A stretch of 64,000 bases of DNA from contig NZ_LATM01000012.1 of the NCBI RefSeq assembly GCF_000972495.1, positions 86,297 through 150,296 on the forward strand. The letters run 5' to 3'. The notes under the pieces are model-generated. The model ran no database searches. It worked only from the letters and a program-made list of their open reading frames with translations, and was not told where the DNA came from. This document shows positions 53,801-63,617 of this stretch, one piece after another; positions within the stretch are counted from its first letter, which is position 1; each line of letters begins with the position of its first letter. The stretch comes from Hymenobacter terrenus (GTDB lineage: Bacteria; Bacteroidota; Bacteroidia; Cytophagales; Hymenobacteraceae). The position numbers and the translations under genes were made by a program.

Positions 53801-56180
53801 CCAGGTCTACCAGTTTTCGGCCGCACCCGAGCAGATTCTTAATTACGCGGCCTGGACAGCCGGCGCCAACAACTACGTGCGCTACTACCCCACCGGCGCC
53901 GTGGTGGCCGATGGTCTGCGTCTCAGCAACGGGCGCAGCGCTCTGGCCCTGCAAAGCCAGAACCCGGCCGAGCCGGCCTCGCCGCTGGGTGTCACGTTTA
54001 CTGATTTTGAACTGGCTGAGCTGGCCCGCATCGTGCAGCAGCAGGATTCGCTGGTGGCCGGCACGCTCAACGGCACGGCTCGCATCGACAACCTGGGCAC
54101 CAAGCGCCAAGCCTTCACCGCCAACGCCACGGTGCGCAACCTCGTGTTTCAAAAGTCGCTCATCGGCGACATTGCGGTGGATGCCACCAACCCAGCGCCT
54201 GACCGCTACAACGTAGAAGCCCGCCTGACCGGCGGCGCTGCGGGCAGCGTGGGCGGAGCCGGCAACGACGTGCAGATTCGCGGCAGCTACGTGACCACCA
54301 GCGCCACCCCGCTCGACTTTATCGTCGATGCCAACCGACTCAATCTAAAGCTCATCGAGCCTTTCTCGGCGGGCCAGCTGCGTAGCGCCAACGGCTACAT
54401 CAGCGGGCGGCTGACGGTGACGGGTGCCACCGCCGCCCCGCAGGTGCGCGGCACTCTCACCACCTCCGATGATGCCGGCTTCATCGTGCCGCAGCTGGGT
54501 TCGCCCTTCCGCCTGCCCAACCAGGCGCTCACGTTTGATGACCGGGGCATTGCCTTCAACAACTTCACGGTGCTCGATTCGGCGTCGAACAAGGCGGTGG
54601 CCAATGGCTATTTGCTGACTAAGGATTTTGTCAACTACGCCTTCGACCTGCGGGCCACGACCAGTAATTTCATGGCCGTACGCAGCACCCGCAAAGACAA
54701 TCCGCTCTACTACGGGCGCCTCGTGCTCGACTCCGATACCCGCCTGACCGGGCCGCTGACGCTCATCAAAGTCGATACGGATGTGACAGTGGTCAATGGG
54801 TCGGACCTGACGGTGGAATCGCCGAGCGCCGACCCGTCGGTGCAGGAACGTGAAGGCATTGTCAAGTTTATTGACAAAAGCATTCCGCTCGACACCGCGC
54901 TGGCCCGGCAGCTGACCCTGGACACAGTGCAAACGACTACCCAGGGCTACGACGTGACGGCTCGTATTAAGATAACCGACCGCACGCCTTTTACCTTCAT
55001 CATCGACCCCGCCAGCGGCGACAACCTGCGGGTGCGAGCCAACGGCGCCCTGACCACCAACATTGACCCCAGCGGCACCATTACGCTCAGTGGCGCGCTC
55101 ACGGTGGCCCGCGGCAGCTACCGCGTTTCGCTCTACGGCCTCACTTCGCGGGAATTCAATATTCGCCGCGGCTCGTCGCTGACCTGGACTGGCGACCCCT
55201 ACAACGCTGACTTGAACCTAACGGCGGTGTACAAGCTCAAGGCCTCACCATCCGAGCTGCTGGCCAACCAAGGAACTGATAACCCCGAAACGCAAAGCCT
55301 GGCCCGCAACACGCTGCCCTTCAACGTGCTCATCAACGTAACCGGCAACCTTACCAAGCCCCTCATTGGCTTCGACATAACCATGCCGGAAGAGCAGCGC
55401 GGTGCCCTCGGCGGGCAGGTCGATGCCAAGCTGGGCCAGCTGCGACAGCCCGACCAAAGCTCGGAGCAAAGCAAGCAAGTGTTTTCGCTGCTGATTCTGG
55501 GCCGGTTTATCCAGCAAAATCCCTTTCAGTCAAGCTCGGGAGAGAGCTTTGCCACCTCGCAGCTGCGAGGCTCGGTCAGCTCGGTGCTCACCGACCAGCT
55601 CAACAACCTCACGGGTAAGTACCTGGCGGGCCTGGGCCTCGACCTCGGCGTGACCAACCAAGCTAATTACGGGGCCGACGGCAGCACCGGCTCGCGCACG
55701 GATTTGAACGTGGCCGTGCGGCGCCAGCTGCTCAACAACCGCCTCACCGTACGCGTGGGCACCGACGTGCCCCTTGCGGGCGGCGGAGGCGGCAGCGGCA
55801 CCCAGTCGACGCAGGGGGCCAGCACGGCCAGCAACCTGGCGGGCGACGTGAGCCTGGAGTACACGCTGCTGCGCGATGGCCGCCTGCGCCTGCGCGCCTT
55901 CCGCCAGAATGCTTACGAGGACATTGACGGCCAGATTGTACGGACCGGCGCAGCCCTCATCTACCAGCGCGAGTACAACAACGTGAAGGAGCTGTTTGAG
56001 AAGGTGAGCCAGGACGTAAAGCAGCAGCGCAAACAGTCGCGCAAGCAGGAAAAGCAGGACCGAGAGGACCAGAAACAAGAGGACCAGGCAGCTCGTGACT
56101 CGGCCTCGGCGGCCGTATTGCCCCAGAGGCGTGGTACGCTGAGCCGCCAGGCGGCCCCGGCTATCGCGGGTGCTAACTAG
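50820..56180 (+). CDS. tamB: TamB-family translocation and assembly protein
   Basis: 1786 residues from the ATG at 50820; the open frame extends back to 50592 but the upstream text is unlike coding. An N-terminal membrane anchor (LYGLLGLFALVLLLIIGVVVVLQF) is followed by the AsmA-like start (AESFLRGKLKTEVRIGRFRT). A long beta-rich periplasmic region comes next, and the C-terminal DUF490 domain includes GSYRVSLYGLTSREFNIRRG and LLILGRFIQ. It should bridge inner and outer membrane as a lipid or protein transport groove together with the barrel protein encoded 5 bp downstream. The C-terminal tail is rich in Lys/Gln/Asp and likely disordered. Confidence 0.92.
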   Translation: MTSRFVWCLFPPALSTFLRRALYGLLGLFALVLLLIIGVVVVLQFPAGQDFVARRAESFLRGKLKTEVRIGRFRTDFRHAINLDGVYLADQQRDTLLSVGHLGVDIDIWALLNKQINVSNVELNDGRVRLTRTEPDSVNNYDFIIAAFSDPNAPVDTTASGLKYDIGKARLTNIYFTQQDQVTGSDIRARIGEFTANMDEVDVDNSVYKVDNAALRRSAISIVQTKTAPEVDNPAPTEPLTLQFGLNRATLDSVQFTYKNNPAAQFISTTIGLADITARDIDLQKQRINLNKLVLKGTTFAYAQNEAVPVEQRVVNPAEAVRNLDEATDKVKAANGQAAASPGWRVLLEQSDISGLAVNFDNFNEPKQRTRIPAMDYNHLHFTDLVLNTRNLSYSENRTTARVENLAGKEQSGFRIDSWKANVVYDSVQIRLDSLDLVTPHTRIRRTLAIGYESLDALGDTKKLPNMKIEGDLRNVRLGFRDILYLAPDLAGTSPFNTGPNQSVLLNGQITGRVGDFTVRNLEFVGLRNTVLKARRGRIQGLPNVDQRLYTDLDLQQFSTSEADIRSLAPKGSIPNNISIPPALALSGTFRGRPTTLQFDTNLNLRSSYGNIGFSGNLGAAQASGRQPLLGTFAVSGFDFGRLLKNPQLGRVTATGRLNATGNLKDPATLVGQVKATVQSARYNGYTYRGVGATVDLDQNRYIISASSKDDPNLNLDLRAVVNLRDARNPTYELNSLNLRAANLRALGFYTGGDLRVQGNLVANLRGADANSLNGTFGGQKIVIARDNQPFALDSLNGRIVQTPARTAVTVTSDIANVGLDGNVHLGDLATELQQHVDRYFDLPGVKYVASNADRHFTYSLQLKNPALATKLVPGLKRISPFTLAGDYSRQAARLTAKTDIPVIRYNNYRLDSLRLDVGSDASKLNYSLLMARAAQDTTLKLRAPSITGNVADNKVFTRVAILGDSANRERLALAGTLSINDEQVTINNRRVTGQVYQFSAAPEQILNYAAWTAGANNYVRYYPTGAVVADGLRLSNGRSALALQSQNPAEPASPLGVTFTDFELAELARIVQQQDSLVAGTLNGTARIDNLGTKRQAFTANATVRNLVFQKSLIGDIAVDATNPAPDRYNVEARLTGGAAGSVGGAGNDVQIRGSYVTTSATPLDFIVDANRLNLKLIEPFSAGQLRSANGYISGRLTVTGATAAPQVRGTLTTSDDAGFIVPQLGSPFRLPNQALTFDDRGIAFNNFTVLDSASNKAVANGYLLTKDFVNYAFDLRATTSNFMAVRSTRKDNPLYYGRLVLDSDTRLTGPLTLIKVDTDVTVVNGSDLTVESPSADPSVQEREGIVKFIDKSIPLDTALARQLTLDTVQTTTQGYDVTARIKITDRTPFTFIIDPASGDNLRVRANGALTTNIDPSGTITLSGALTVARGSYRVSLYGLTSREFNIRRGSSLTWTGDPYNADLNLTAVYKLKASPSELLANQGTDNPETQSLARNTLPFNVLINVTGNLTKPLIGFDITMPEEQRGALGGQVDAKLGQLRQPDQSSEQSKQVFSLLILGRFIQQNPFQSSSGESFATSQLRGSVSSVLTDQLNNLTGKYLAGLGLDLGVTNQANYGADGSTGSRTDLNVAVRRQLLNNRLTVRVGTDVPLAGGGGGSGTQSTQGASTASNLAGDVSLEYTLLRDGRLRLRAFRQNAYEDIDGQIVRTGAALIYQREYNNVKELFEKVSQDVKQQRKQSRKQEKQDREDQKQEDQAARDSASAAVLPQRRGTLSRQAAPAIAGAN

Positions 56181-56185
56181 AATTG

Positions 56186-58609
56186 ATGATGAACGGAATT
56201 ATAGTACCATTGAGCGAGGCAGGAGTAAAACAGTCGTTTCGACAACGGACCAATAGTGGTTTGCGCGGAGCGCTGCCGGGCCGGGCCGAATGGCTGAAGC
56301 GGGCCTTGGGTAAGAGGGAAGAGCTCCGCTCCTCTTTCCTTGCTCTCGGCTGCCTGTTGTTTTCCGCCTGCTCGGGCCTGCGCTACATTCCAGCCAACGA
56401 AAAGCTCTACACTGGCACCAAGGTCAAAATCAATTACCCGGAGAAACCCAAAAATGCCGACGCGCTGCAAACCGAGCTGGAAGGCGTGGTACGGCCGCAA
56501 CCCAACTTCTCGTTTCTGGGCCTGCGGCCGAAGCTGTACTTTTGGCACCTGGGCGTGGGCAAAACCAAGGGTATCGGCAAGTTTCTGGCCGATAAGCTGG
56601 GTGAGCCGCCGGTGCTCCTGAGCCAGGTAAAGATTGCGGCCACGCGAGGGCTGATGACCAATCGGCTGCAAAACCGGGGCTACTTCCACGCGGCCGTGAC
56701 GAATGAGGTGAAGGCCGAGGCAAAAACCGCCCAGGTGAACTACACGGCCACGACTGGCCAAGTGTACAAAATCAAGGAAGTAAACTTCCCAGCCGGCGAC
56801 TCGGCGGTGCTCGCCGCCATTCGCAGCACCCAGGCAGCCAGCCTACTGAAAGTGGGCGAGCCTTACAATCTGGACGTGCTGACCCAGGAACGGGTGCGCA
56901 TCGACGCGAGCCTGAAAAACCAGGGGTTTTACTATTTCACGCCCGATATTCTGCTGTTTGCCGTTGATAGCACGCTGCGTAATCAGGTGACGGTGGACGT
57001 GCAGGTGAAAGCCAATGCTCCGGCGCGGGCCCTGCGTCCCTACTGGCTCGATGAAGTGAAGCTGAACACCAATTTCGTGCTGACCGACACCACCCGGCGC
57101 ACACCCATTCGCTTTCGCAAGTACCAGTACCTGCCCGATGAGAACATGTTCCGGGCCCGGGCCATTACCAATACTGTCTTCATTTACCCCGACAGCTTGT
57201 TTCGGCAGCGGCGGCGCGACCAAACCCTCTCGCGCCTGATGAGCCTGGGCACATTCCGATTTGTGGAAATCCGCTTCAACCCCGCGGCGGCGGGTGATTC
57301 GGCCGGCCGCGGCCGCCTCGATGCCGACGTGCGCATGACCCAGCTGAAGAAGAAAAGCCTGCGGGCCGAGCTGCAACTGGTGAACAAGACCAGCGAATTC
57401 ACCGGGCCGGGCATCAACATCAGCTACCGTAATCGCTCGGCCCTGCGCGGGGCGGAGCAGCTAATCGTAACGGGCAGAGCGTCCTACGAAGTGCAGACCC
57501 GCGCCCCGAGTGGTTCCGAAAGCCGCAATAATACCGGCGCTATTTCCACTGAGTTCGGCCTCAATGCCCAGCTGATTGTGCCGCGGCTAATTGCCCCCAA
57601 CTTGCCAATACTCGACGTGAAGCTGCCCAATTCTGACTTCCAGCCCCGTACCAGCTTTGGGGCGGGCATTCGCTACGTTACACGCACCGGGTACTTCACC
57701 ACGGCCAGCTTCAACCTCAATTATGGCTACAGCTGGAAGAAGAAAATCACAAACGAGCAGGAGCTGCGGCCCATCGACGTAACGTACAGCACGTTTTCGA
57801 GCCAGCCGGCTTTTGACTCCGTGCTCATTCGCCGTCCGTTTCTGCGCACCGCCTTTCAGCAGCAGTTCATCCTGGGCAGCTCGTACCGCTACACGTTCAA
57901 CCAGCAAGTGCTCGAACAGCGCCGCCAACAGATTTTCTTCCAGGGCCTGCTCGAAGTCAGTGGCAACGTTGCCAACGCCCTAAGCGGCCTGGCTGTCAAA
58001 AAAGAAGGTGACCAATTCTATACTATTGCCAACCAACGCTTCGCGCAGTACACTAAAGTCGATTTGGAACTGCGCGAGTACTACCGTATCTCGGCCAATC
58101 CCACCTCCGGCAACCGCATCGTAGGCCGCCTGCAAATTGGAATAGGGCTGCCCTACGGTAATTCGGCCGGGGGCACGCTGCCCTATCTGCGCCAGTACGG
58201 CATCGGCGGCCCCAACTCCGTCCGGGCCTTCGCCGCCCGCGAAATCGGGCCGGGCACCTACCGCCCCACCGGTTCTGACATTATCAATAACTACTACGAC
58301 CAGGTAGGCGACCTGCGCCTGGAAGGCAACGTAGAGTACCGCCAGGATTTATTCCCCTACGTCAAAGGGGCTGTATTCTTAGATGCCGGCAACATCTGGC
58401 TCGTGAATGAGGACCCCAGCCGGCCGGGTGGCAAGTTCAACTCCGGCACATTTCTCAGCCAGTTGGCCGTAGGCACCGGCGTCGGTCTGCGCATTGATGT
58501 GCAATTTTTCGTCATCCGCTTCGACTATGCTATTCCGCTGCAAGCCCCTTACGGCACGCCCACCAGCACCACCGGCCGCCTGAATCTGGCTATTGGCTAT
58601 CCTTTCTAA
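56186..58609 (+). CDS. tamL: TamL-type Omp85 protein (lipoprotein TamA)
   Basis: 807 residues from the ATG at 56186; a second ATG at 56189 is equivalent. A lipoprotein signal is present but starts late: SSFLALGCLLFSACSGLRYI with the lipobox FSAC around residues 56-59, so an internal start is possible. POTRA domains follow (YTATTGQVYKIKEVNFPAGD, ASLKNQGFYYFTPD), and the last ~380 residues form the 16-strand barrel with GIGGPNSVRAFAAREIGPG and a final RLNLAIGYPF. A lipid-anchored TamA variant (TamL) is known from Bacteroidota. It partners TamB in outer-membrane assembly; the gene directly follows tamB. Confidence 0.9.
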   Translation: MMNGIIVPLSEAGVKQSFRQRTNSGLRGALPGRAEWLKRALGKREELRSSFLALGCLLFSACSGLRYIPANEKLYTGTKVKINYPEKPKNADALQTELEGVVRPQPNFSFLGLRPKLYFWHLGVGKTKGIGKFLADKLGEPPVLLSQVKIAATRGLMTNRLQNRGYFHAAVTNEVKAEAKTAQVNYTATTGQVYKIKEVNFPAGDSAVLAAIRSTQAASLLKVGEPYNLDVLTQERVRIDASLKNQGFYYFTPDILLFAVDSTLRNQVTVDVQVKANAPARALRPYWLDEVKLNTNFVLTDTTRRTPIRFRKYQYLPDENMFRARAITNTVFIYPDSLFRQRRRDQTLSRLMSLGTFRFVEIRFNPAAAGDSAGRGRLDADVRMTQLKKKSLRAELQLVNKTSEFTGPGINISYRNRSALRGAEQLIVTGRASYEVQTRAPSGSESRNNTGAISTEFGLNAQLIVPRLIAPNLPILDVKLPNSDFQPRTSFGAGIRYVTRTGYFTTASFNLNYGYSWKKKITNEQELRPIDVTYSTFSSQPAFDSVLIRRPFLRTAFQQQFILGSSYRYTFNQQVLEQRRQQIFFQGLLEVSGNVANALSGLAVKKEGDQFYTIANQRFAQYTKVDLELREYYRISANPTSGNRIVGRLQIGIGLPYGNSAGGTLPYLRQYGIGGPNSVRAFAAREIGPGTYRPTGSDIINNYYDQVGDLRLEGNVEYRQDLFPYVKGAVFLDAGNIWLVNEDPSRPGGKFNSGTFLSQLAVGTGVGLRIDVQFFVIRFDYAIPLQAPYGTPTSTTGRLNLAIGYPF

Positions 58610-58643
58610 GCCGATGTCGGACAAGCTTGCTTGAAGATATATC

Positions 58644-59813
58644 CTACCGAATTATCGGGCTGCGCTCAAATGGCCGCTCGCGGTCGAACAGGAAGCGGTA
58701 GGTGGCGTGAGTTTTCACGATGGTAGCGCCGATGGAGCGGGTGGTTACCAGCATCCGCGGGTTGAAATCCCCAATCCAGTTCATCTCCAGGTCGGCGTAG
58801 CCCGCGTCGATGAAAGCCTGGCGGGCGTGTACCAGCATAGCCGCGTCTACGCCTTTACCTTGGTATTCGGGCACTACACCGTAGATAATGCCGAACATCC
58901 GCTTGTCGGGCCGCCGCAGGAAGCGCCATTGCGCCCACAGAAAGCGCAGCTTGCCCCAGAGGTTCAGCCGCCGGCCCACGTGCCGGAAAATCTGGTTCAG
59001 CTCGGGCAGGCTGATGAAGAAGGCCACCGGCTCGGTGCCGCGGTAGGCAAACCAGAGCAGGCGCTCGTCCACCACCGGCTTCATCTCGCGCACGATGTTA
59101 CGGGCCTGGTCCAGGGTCATGGGTTTCACACCCGAATGCTTGGCCCAAGCTAGGTTGTAGACGTGGTGGAAATCCTGAGCCAGTTTTTCGGCGTCCTGCT
59201 TGCGGGCGTGGGCAAAGCGAAATTCAGCGGCGTGCTCTTCGGCTCGCTTGGCAAAGCTGGCATGCAGCGGCGCGGCCGTGGTGCGGTAGCAGGTGTATTG
59301 CTTGAAATAAAGCTGAAACCCGTAGTGCTCAAACAGCGGCTGGTAGTACGGCGGGTGCCAGAACATGCCGTAGTTGGGTGGCCGGTCGAAGCCATCAATG
59401 AGCAAGCCCCAAAACCGGTCGCGCTCGCCAAAATTGATGGGGCCGTCCATGGCCTGCATTCCCCGCGCCGCCAGCCACGCCCGGCCAGCATCAAACAACA
59501 TATTGGCCGCCGCCTGGTCATCAATGCACTCAAAGAAGCCCAGCCCGCCGGTGGACAGGTCGACGTTCTGCACGTCCACCGCATCGCGGTTCAAGAAGGC
59601 CGCCACCCGGCCGATAACCGTGCCCGTAGCATCGGTCAAGACCCAGCGTATGGCCTCACCATTAGCGAATTTTGCATTCTTGGCCGGGTCGAACACCGCC
59701 TCCACTTCATTTTCCAGCGGTCCGATATACTGCGGTACCGCCCCGTGTAGGCGGGCCGGTAATTCAATAAACTGCCGCGCCAGGCGGGCATCCGTAACTT
59801 CAAGCAGCGGCAT
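58644..59813 (-). CDS. GNAT-fold acetyltransferase-like protein
   Basis: 389 residues, no signal or transmembrane segment. Motifs are RVAAFLNRDAVDVQN, GFFECIDDQAAANMLFDAGR, MDGPINFGERDRFWGLLIDG and PPYYQPLFEHYGF, which point to a GNAT-like fold with two domains. YGVVPEYQGKGVDAAMLVHA at about residue 315 looks like the acetyl-CoA-binding loop (Q/RxxGxG/A). Substrate unknown. It converges with tamL, only 34 bp apart, and does not share its transcription. Confidence 0.75.
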   Translation of the reverse strand: MPLLEVTDARLARQFIELPARLHGAVPQYIGPLENEVEAVFDPAKNAKFANGEAIRWVLTDATGTVIGRVAAFLNRDAVDVQNVDLSTGGLGFFECIDDQAAANMLFDAGRAWLAARGMQAMDGPINFGERDRFWGLLIDGFDRPPNYGMFWHPPYYQPLFEHYGFQLYFKQYTCYRTTAAPLHASFAKRAEEHAAEFRFAHARKQDAEKLAQDFHHVYNLAWAKHSGVKPMTLDQARNIVREMKPVVDERLLWFAYRGTEPVAFFISLPELNQIFRHVGRRLNLWGKLRFLWAQWRFLRRPDKRMFGIIYGVVPEYQGKGVDAAMLVHARQAFIDAGYADLEMNWIGDFNPRMLVTTRSIGATIVKTHATYRFLFDRERPFERSPIIR

Positions 59814-60156
59814 AGATTAAGGAAGCGAAAGCAAAGCTCTTCAACAAAGGAAAAGCAAAAGTGGCCCAATAGGGCCACAAAAAAAGGCTTAACTGCTGCT
59901 TGGGACGGGGGTGTTGCGTACACTTTCTGGGGCACGAGCACTTGCACCCACAAGAGATATGCACTTGTTCAGGGTCAGTCAGCCAGTTGTGGATACTTAA
60001 CCTAAGTTTCCGTTCTCGGGCTGGTGTACGCAGCGGACTTGGGGCATCTCACCCGCGCCGCATACACCAACCCAAAAATAAGCCGAAGAACAAAGTTGCC
60101 ACTCTAGCCTCCGGCCCTAGCCACTATCTTGCTACCTTGGTAACCTGAGCTGCCCA
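59814..60156. other. Intergenic region
   Basis: No gene over 343 bp. A palindromic element lies at 60018-60073. The divergent promoters of the flanking genes should be here. Confidence 0.4.
60018..60073. repeat. Imperfect palindromic element
   Basis: GGGCTGGTGTACGCAGCG and CGCCGCATACACCAACCC are imperfect inverted arms. The GGTGTACG and GCGGACTT words recall the repeat at 765-905 and 17487-17618, so it may be a decayed member. Confidence 0.35.
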
Positions 60157-63100
60157 ATGTCCGAACAATCCCAGATTCCACTTTTGTCAGACAAAGAGGC
60201 GCATCCCCACCAGTACCGGCTCCCGGGAACTACGCTGGCGGCCCTGACCAGCGTGGCGGTGGCCCGGCATTGCCCGGCGCTCCCACCGTTTGAGGGCCGG
60301 GCCCTGGCCGCCGTTCAGCCCGAAACGCTGACACTGGGTTTCGGCTCGTTTACCAGCGCGGTCCCAATGGTGGGCGGCGAGAAGTTTCCGGCCGTCGTAG
60401 TGGAGCAGCAAGCGCAGGGGCTCCTGCTGAGTTGCGCCTGTCCGGCCCCAAAAACCACGCTTTGCGAGCACCAGGCGCTGGTGCTGCTCAGCATCTTGCA
60501 ACGCAACGAGCTGCGGGTGTTCTTCGACCCCCATCGGCGGCGCGAGCTGCTCAAAGCTACCGCCCGCGACTACGGCCTGGAGTATGCCCAGGACCTCGAC
60601 GCGCACTTTCACTTGGCCTACGCCCGCCCGGCCTTGCTGGTTACGCCCAGGCAAACGGGCCTTTATCCCACCACTGCCGTGGCGAAGCAGGAACTGGTGA
60701 AAGAGCTGCTGCCCACCAGGCGCGAGCCCGTGCTGCCTTCACCAGATAGCCGGCGGCTCATTGTATTTGGCAAGCATAAATACTACGGCCACCTGACCGT
60801 GCAACTGGCGGAAGCGGCCCTCACTGCGGCCGGCAAAGTCAAAAATCCCATAACCACGCTCAATCCCCTCGATGGCCTGGGGCAGACGGAAGTAGCCGCC
60901 GAGCTGAAGTTTTATACCGGGTTAGCACGCTTCCAGCACAATTACGAGGAGGCCCGCTCGGCCGGGGCGATTGAGGCGCTACGGGCCATTCTGGGTAACC
61001 CCGCCGGGCTACCGTTTTTTGGTCACAATGCCGCTGTATCGGAGAAGCTCACGGCGCCGGCGTTGGTGCCCCTGCAGCTGCGCCGCGCGCCTACCGACCT
61101 GCGCCTGCGGGTGAGCCAGCGGGGCGACTTTTTTGAAATCGCCGGCCACCTCCTGCTGCACGACCAGCCCGTCGACCTGAGGAGCCTCGCCATTCGCTAC
61201 GAGTATTTTGTGGCGGTAGGCGAGGTGCTTTACCTGATTGAGAATGTGGACGCGTGGCGCGTCATCGAGTTTTTCAAGAAACGGAATAATACCCTGCTGA
61301 TTCATCGGACCAAGTTTGCCGAGTTTCAGCAGGACGTGCTGGCTAATCTGGAAGACCAGCTGCACATCAACTATTCCTACGTGCGGCCTGCTACCCCCCA
61401 GCAGCTACTAGCCAGCGGCTTCGACCAGGAGCCCGAAAAGCTGCTCTACCTCACCGATGCTGGCCCGCACGTGGAGCTGCTGCCCGTGATGCGCTACGGC
61501 CCCAAGGAAGTATCCATCCTTTCGCGGCGGCAGCTGCTGGGCACCGACGAACTAGGCCGCCCTTTCGCGCTCGAACGGGATGCCGCTGCCGAAGCGCGCT
61601 TCACCGTAGCCCTCCTGCGCCAATATCCTGATTTTCAGGAGCAGTTGCACCAGCCCTCGCTCTACGTACCCAAAACCCTATTTTTGCAGGAAGAATGGTT
61701 TCTGACCGCCTTTGAAGATTGGCAGAATCAGCAGATTACCGTTCTCGGCTTCAATAAGCTCAAAAACAATACCCTCAATCCCAACCGGGCCAAGGTCACG
61801 GTGCGCGTAACCGGCGAAACGAATTGGTTCGATACTCAGCTCAACGTGCAGTTTGGGTCGCAAAGCGCCTCGCTGCGGCAGGTGCAGCAGGCCATCCGCA
61901 ACAAAAGCCATTACGTGCGCCTCGACGACGGCACCCGCGGCATCCTACCTCAGGAGTGGGTAGAAAAATTCGCCCGCTATTTCGAGGCCGGCGACGTGGT
62001 AGAGGAGCGTATTCGCACGCCCAGCATCGGCTTTGCCACCATCCAGGAGCTGTACGACCTGGCGGTAATTACCGCCGATGCCCAGGCCCGCCTGGCCACC
62101 TACCAGACCGCCGTAGCCAATTTTGCTGGCATCGAGCCCGTACCGATACCGCAGGGCCTGCACGCCACCCTGCGCGACTACCAGCATCAAGGCCTGAACT
62201 GGCTCAACTTCCTCGACACCTTCGGCTTTGGCGGCTGCTTGGCCGACGATATGGGCCTGGGCAAAACGGTGCAGGTGCTGGCTTTCCTGGTATTGCAGCG
62301 CGCCAAGAGCCCAGCCGCACCCAGCCTGGTAGTGGTGCCTACTTCGCTGGTCTTCAACTGGCAGGCCGAAGTGCAAAAATTTGCGCCCTCGCTGCGCGTA
62401 CACACCCTGCACGGCCCGGCCCGGCAGCGCGAAGCGGCGCGGTTCGACGCCTGCGACATCGTACTAACCACCTACAACACGTTGGTGGCCGATATCCGCC
62501 AACTCAAGGAGTATTGCTTCAACTACGTGTTTCTGGACGAGGCCCAGGCCATCAAAAATCCCGACTCGCAGCGCTATAAGGCCGCGTGCCTGCTACAGGC
62601 CCGCAACCGCGTGGTGCTCACCGGCACGCCGGTCGAGAACAACGCGTTCGATTTGTTCGGGCAGCTCTCGTTTGCCTGCCCTGGCCTGCTGGGCAGCAAG
62701 CAGCACTTCCAAGACTTGTATGCCAGCCGCATCGATAAGTTTAAGGATGCGCACCAGGCTCGCGCGCTTCAGCAGAAAGTCAGCCCCTTCGTGCTACGCC
62801 GCACCAAAACCCAGGTAGCCCGCGAGTTGCCCGATAAAACCGAGATGGTACTCTACTGCGAAATGGGTCCCGAGCAGCGCCGCGTATACGAGGCCTGCAA
62901 GAAGGAATTCCGCGACCGGCTGCTGGGCCAGCACGAAGAAACGGCCCGCAAAAACAGCCTGCACATCCTGCAAGGCCTCACCAAGCTCCGCCAGATTTGC
63001 AACTCCCCCACCCTGCTCCCCGATTTGGCCGGCTATGGCACCCAGTCAGCCAAGCTGGAGGTCTTGGTAGAAGAAATTCGAAACAAGGCCCCCCAGCACA

Positions 63101-63549
63101 AAATCCTCATCTTCTCGCAGTTCGTCACCATGCTCGACCTGATTAGGCAGGAGCTGCGCACCCACGCTATTCCCTTCGAATACCTAACCGGCAAAACCCG
63201 CGACCGTGCCGCACCCGTCCACCGTTTTCAGCAAAATGAAGGCGTGCGCGTGTTCCTCATCAGCCTCAAAGCCGGTGGCACGGGCCTCAACCTCACCGAG
63301 GCCGACTATGTCTACATTGTGGACCCGTGGTGGAACCCCGCCGTGGAGAACCAGGCCATCGACCGCAGCCACCGCCTCGGCCAAAGCAAGAAAGTGGTGG
63401 CCGTGCGCCTCATCTGCCCCGATACCATCGAGGAGAAAATCATGAAGCTGCAAGCCGCTAAGCACAAGCTGGCCAACGCTCTCATTAAAACCAATGCGGC
63501 GCTCATCAAGTCTCTCACCCAGCAGGAACTCCTGGACTTGTTCAACTGA
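60157..63549 (+). CDS. SWIM-domain SNF2-family helicase/ATPase
   Basis: 1130 residues. An N-terminal SWIM zinc motif is seen as CACPAPKTTLCEH (Cys93, Cys95, Cys103, His105). The SNF2 ATPase follows after ~550 residues with the Q-like HATLRDYQHQGLNWLNFL, Walker A DDMGLGKT at about 697-704, motif II DEAQ near 792, VLTGTPVENN (motif III), and the helicase C-domain with ILIFSQFVTM, LISLKAGGTGLNLTEAD and IDRSHRLGQSK. Such bacterial proteins are ATP-driven DNA or protein-DNA remodelers; HepA/RapA relatives act on RNA polymerase, but this one is of the longer SWIM type. No methylase or nuclease is nearby to suggest a defence system. Confidence 0.92.
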   Translation: MSEQSQIPLLSDKEAHPHQYRLPGTTLAALTSVAVARHCPALPPFEGRALAAVQPETLTLGFGSFTSAVPMVGGEKFPAVVVEQQAQGLLLSCACPAPKTTLCEHQALVLLSILQRNELRVFFDPHRRRELLKATARDYGLEYAQDLDAHFHLAYARPALLVTPRQTGLYPTTAVAKQELVKELLPTRREPVLPSPDSRRLIVFGKHKYYGHLTVQLAEAALTAAGKVKNPITTLNPLDGLGQTEVAAELKFYTGLARFQHNYEEARSAGAIEALRAILGNPAGLPFFGHNAAVSEKLTAPALVPLQLRRAPTDLRLRVSQRGDFFEIAGHLLLHDQPVDLRSLAIRYEYFVAVGEVLYLIENVDAWRVIEFFKKRNNTLLIHRTKFAEFQQDVLANLEDQLHINYSYVRPATPQQLLASGFDQEPEKLLYLTDAGPHVELLPVMRYGPKEVSILSRRQLLGTDELGRPFALERDAAAEARFTVALLRQYPDFQEQLHQPSLYVPKTLFLQEEWFLTAFEDWQNQQITVLGFNKLKNNTLNPNRAKVTVRVTGETNWFDTQLNVQFGSQSASLRQVQQAIRNKSHYVRLDDGTRGILPQEWVEKFARYFEAGDVVEERIRTPSIGFATIQELYDLAVITADAQARLATYQTAVANFAGIEPVPIPQGLHATLRDYQHQGLNWLNFLDTFGFGGCLADDMGLGKTVQVLAFLVLQRAKSPAAPSLVVVPTSLVFNWQAEVQKFAPSLRVHTLHGPARQREAARFDACDIVLTTYNTLVADIRQLKEYCFNYVFLDEAQAIKNPDSQRYKAACLLQARNRVVLTGTPVENNAFDLFGQLSFACPGLLGSKQHFQDLYASRIDKFKDAHQARALQQKVSPFVLRRTKTQVARELPDKTEMVLYCEMGPEQRRVYEACKKEFRDRLLGQHEETARKNSLHILQGLTKLRQICNSPTLLPDLAGYGTQSAKLEVLVEEIRNKAPQHKILIFSQFVTMLDLIRQELRTHAIPFEYLTGKTRDRAAPVHRFQQNEGVRVFLISLKAGGTGLNLTEADYVYIVDPWWNPAVENQAIDRSHRLGQSKKVVAVRLICPDTIEEKIMKLQAAKHKLANALIKTNAALIKSLTQQELLDLFN

Positions 63550-63604
63550 ACAGTGGCAGGAACCACTTCTTGCGTAAGAAACTAGCCTAGGTTATACGGA
63601 CAAT

Positions 63605-63612
63605 TATCTTTG
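63605..63612 (+). promoter_or_regulatory. -7 box of the transposase gene
   Basis: TATCTTTG matches TAnnTTTG exactly, five bases before the GTG start at 63618. Transcription would begin at or near the start codon, giving an almost leaderless message. Confidence 0.45.
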
Positions 63613-63617
63613 CGTTC

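Noticed and set aside
60157..63549. SNF2 helicase as part of a phage-defence system
   Set aside because: Neighbours are a GNAT-like gene, an outer-membrane assembly pair and an insertion sequence; no methylase, nuclease or other defence gene is adjacent.
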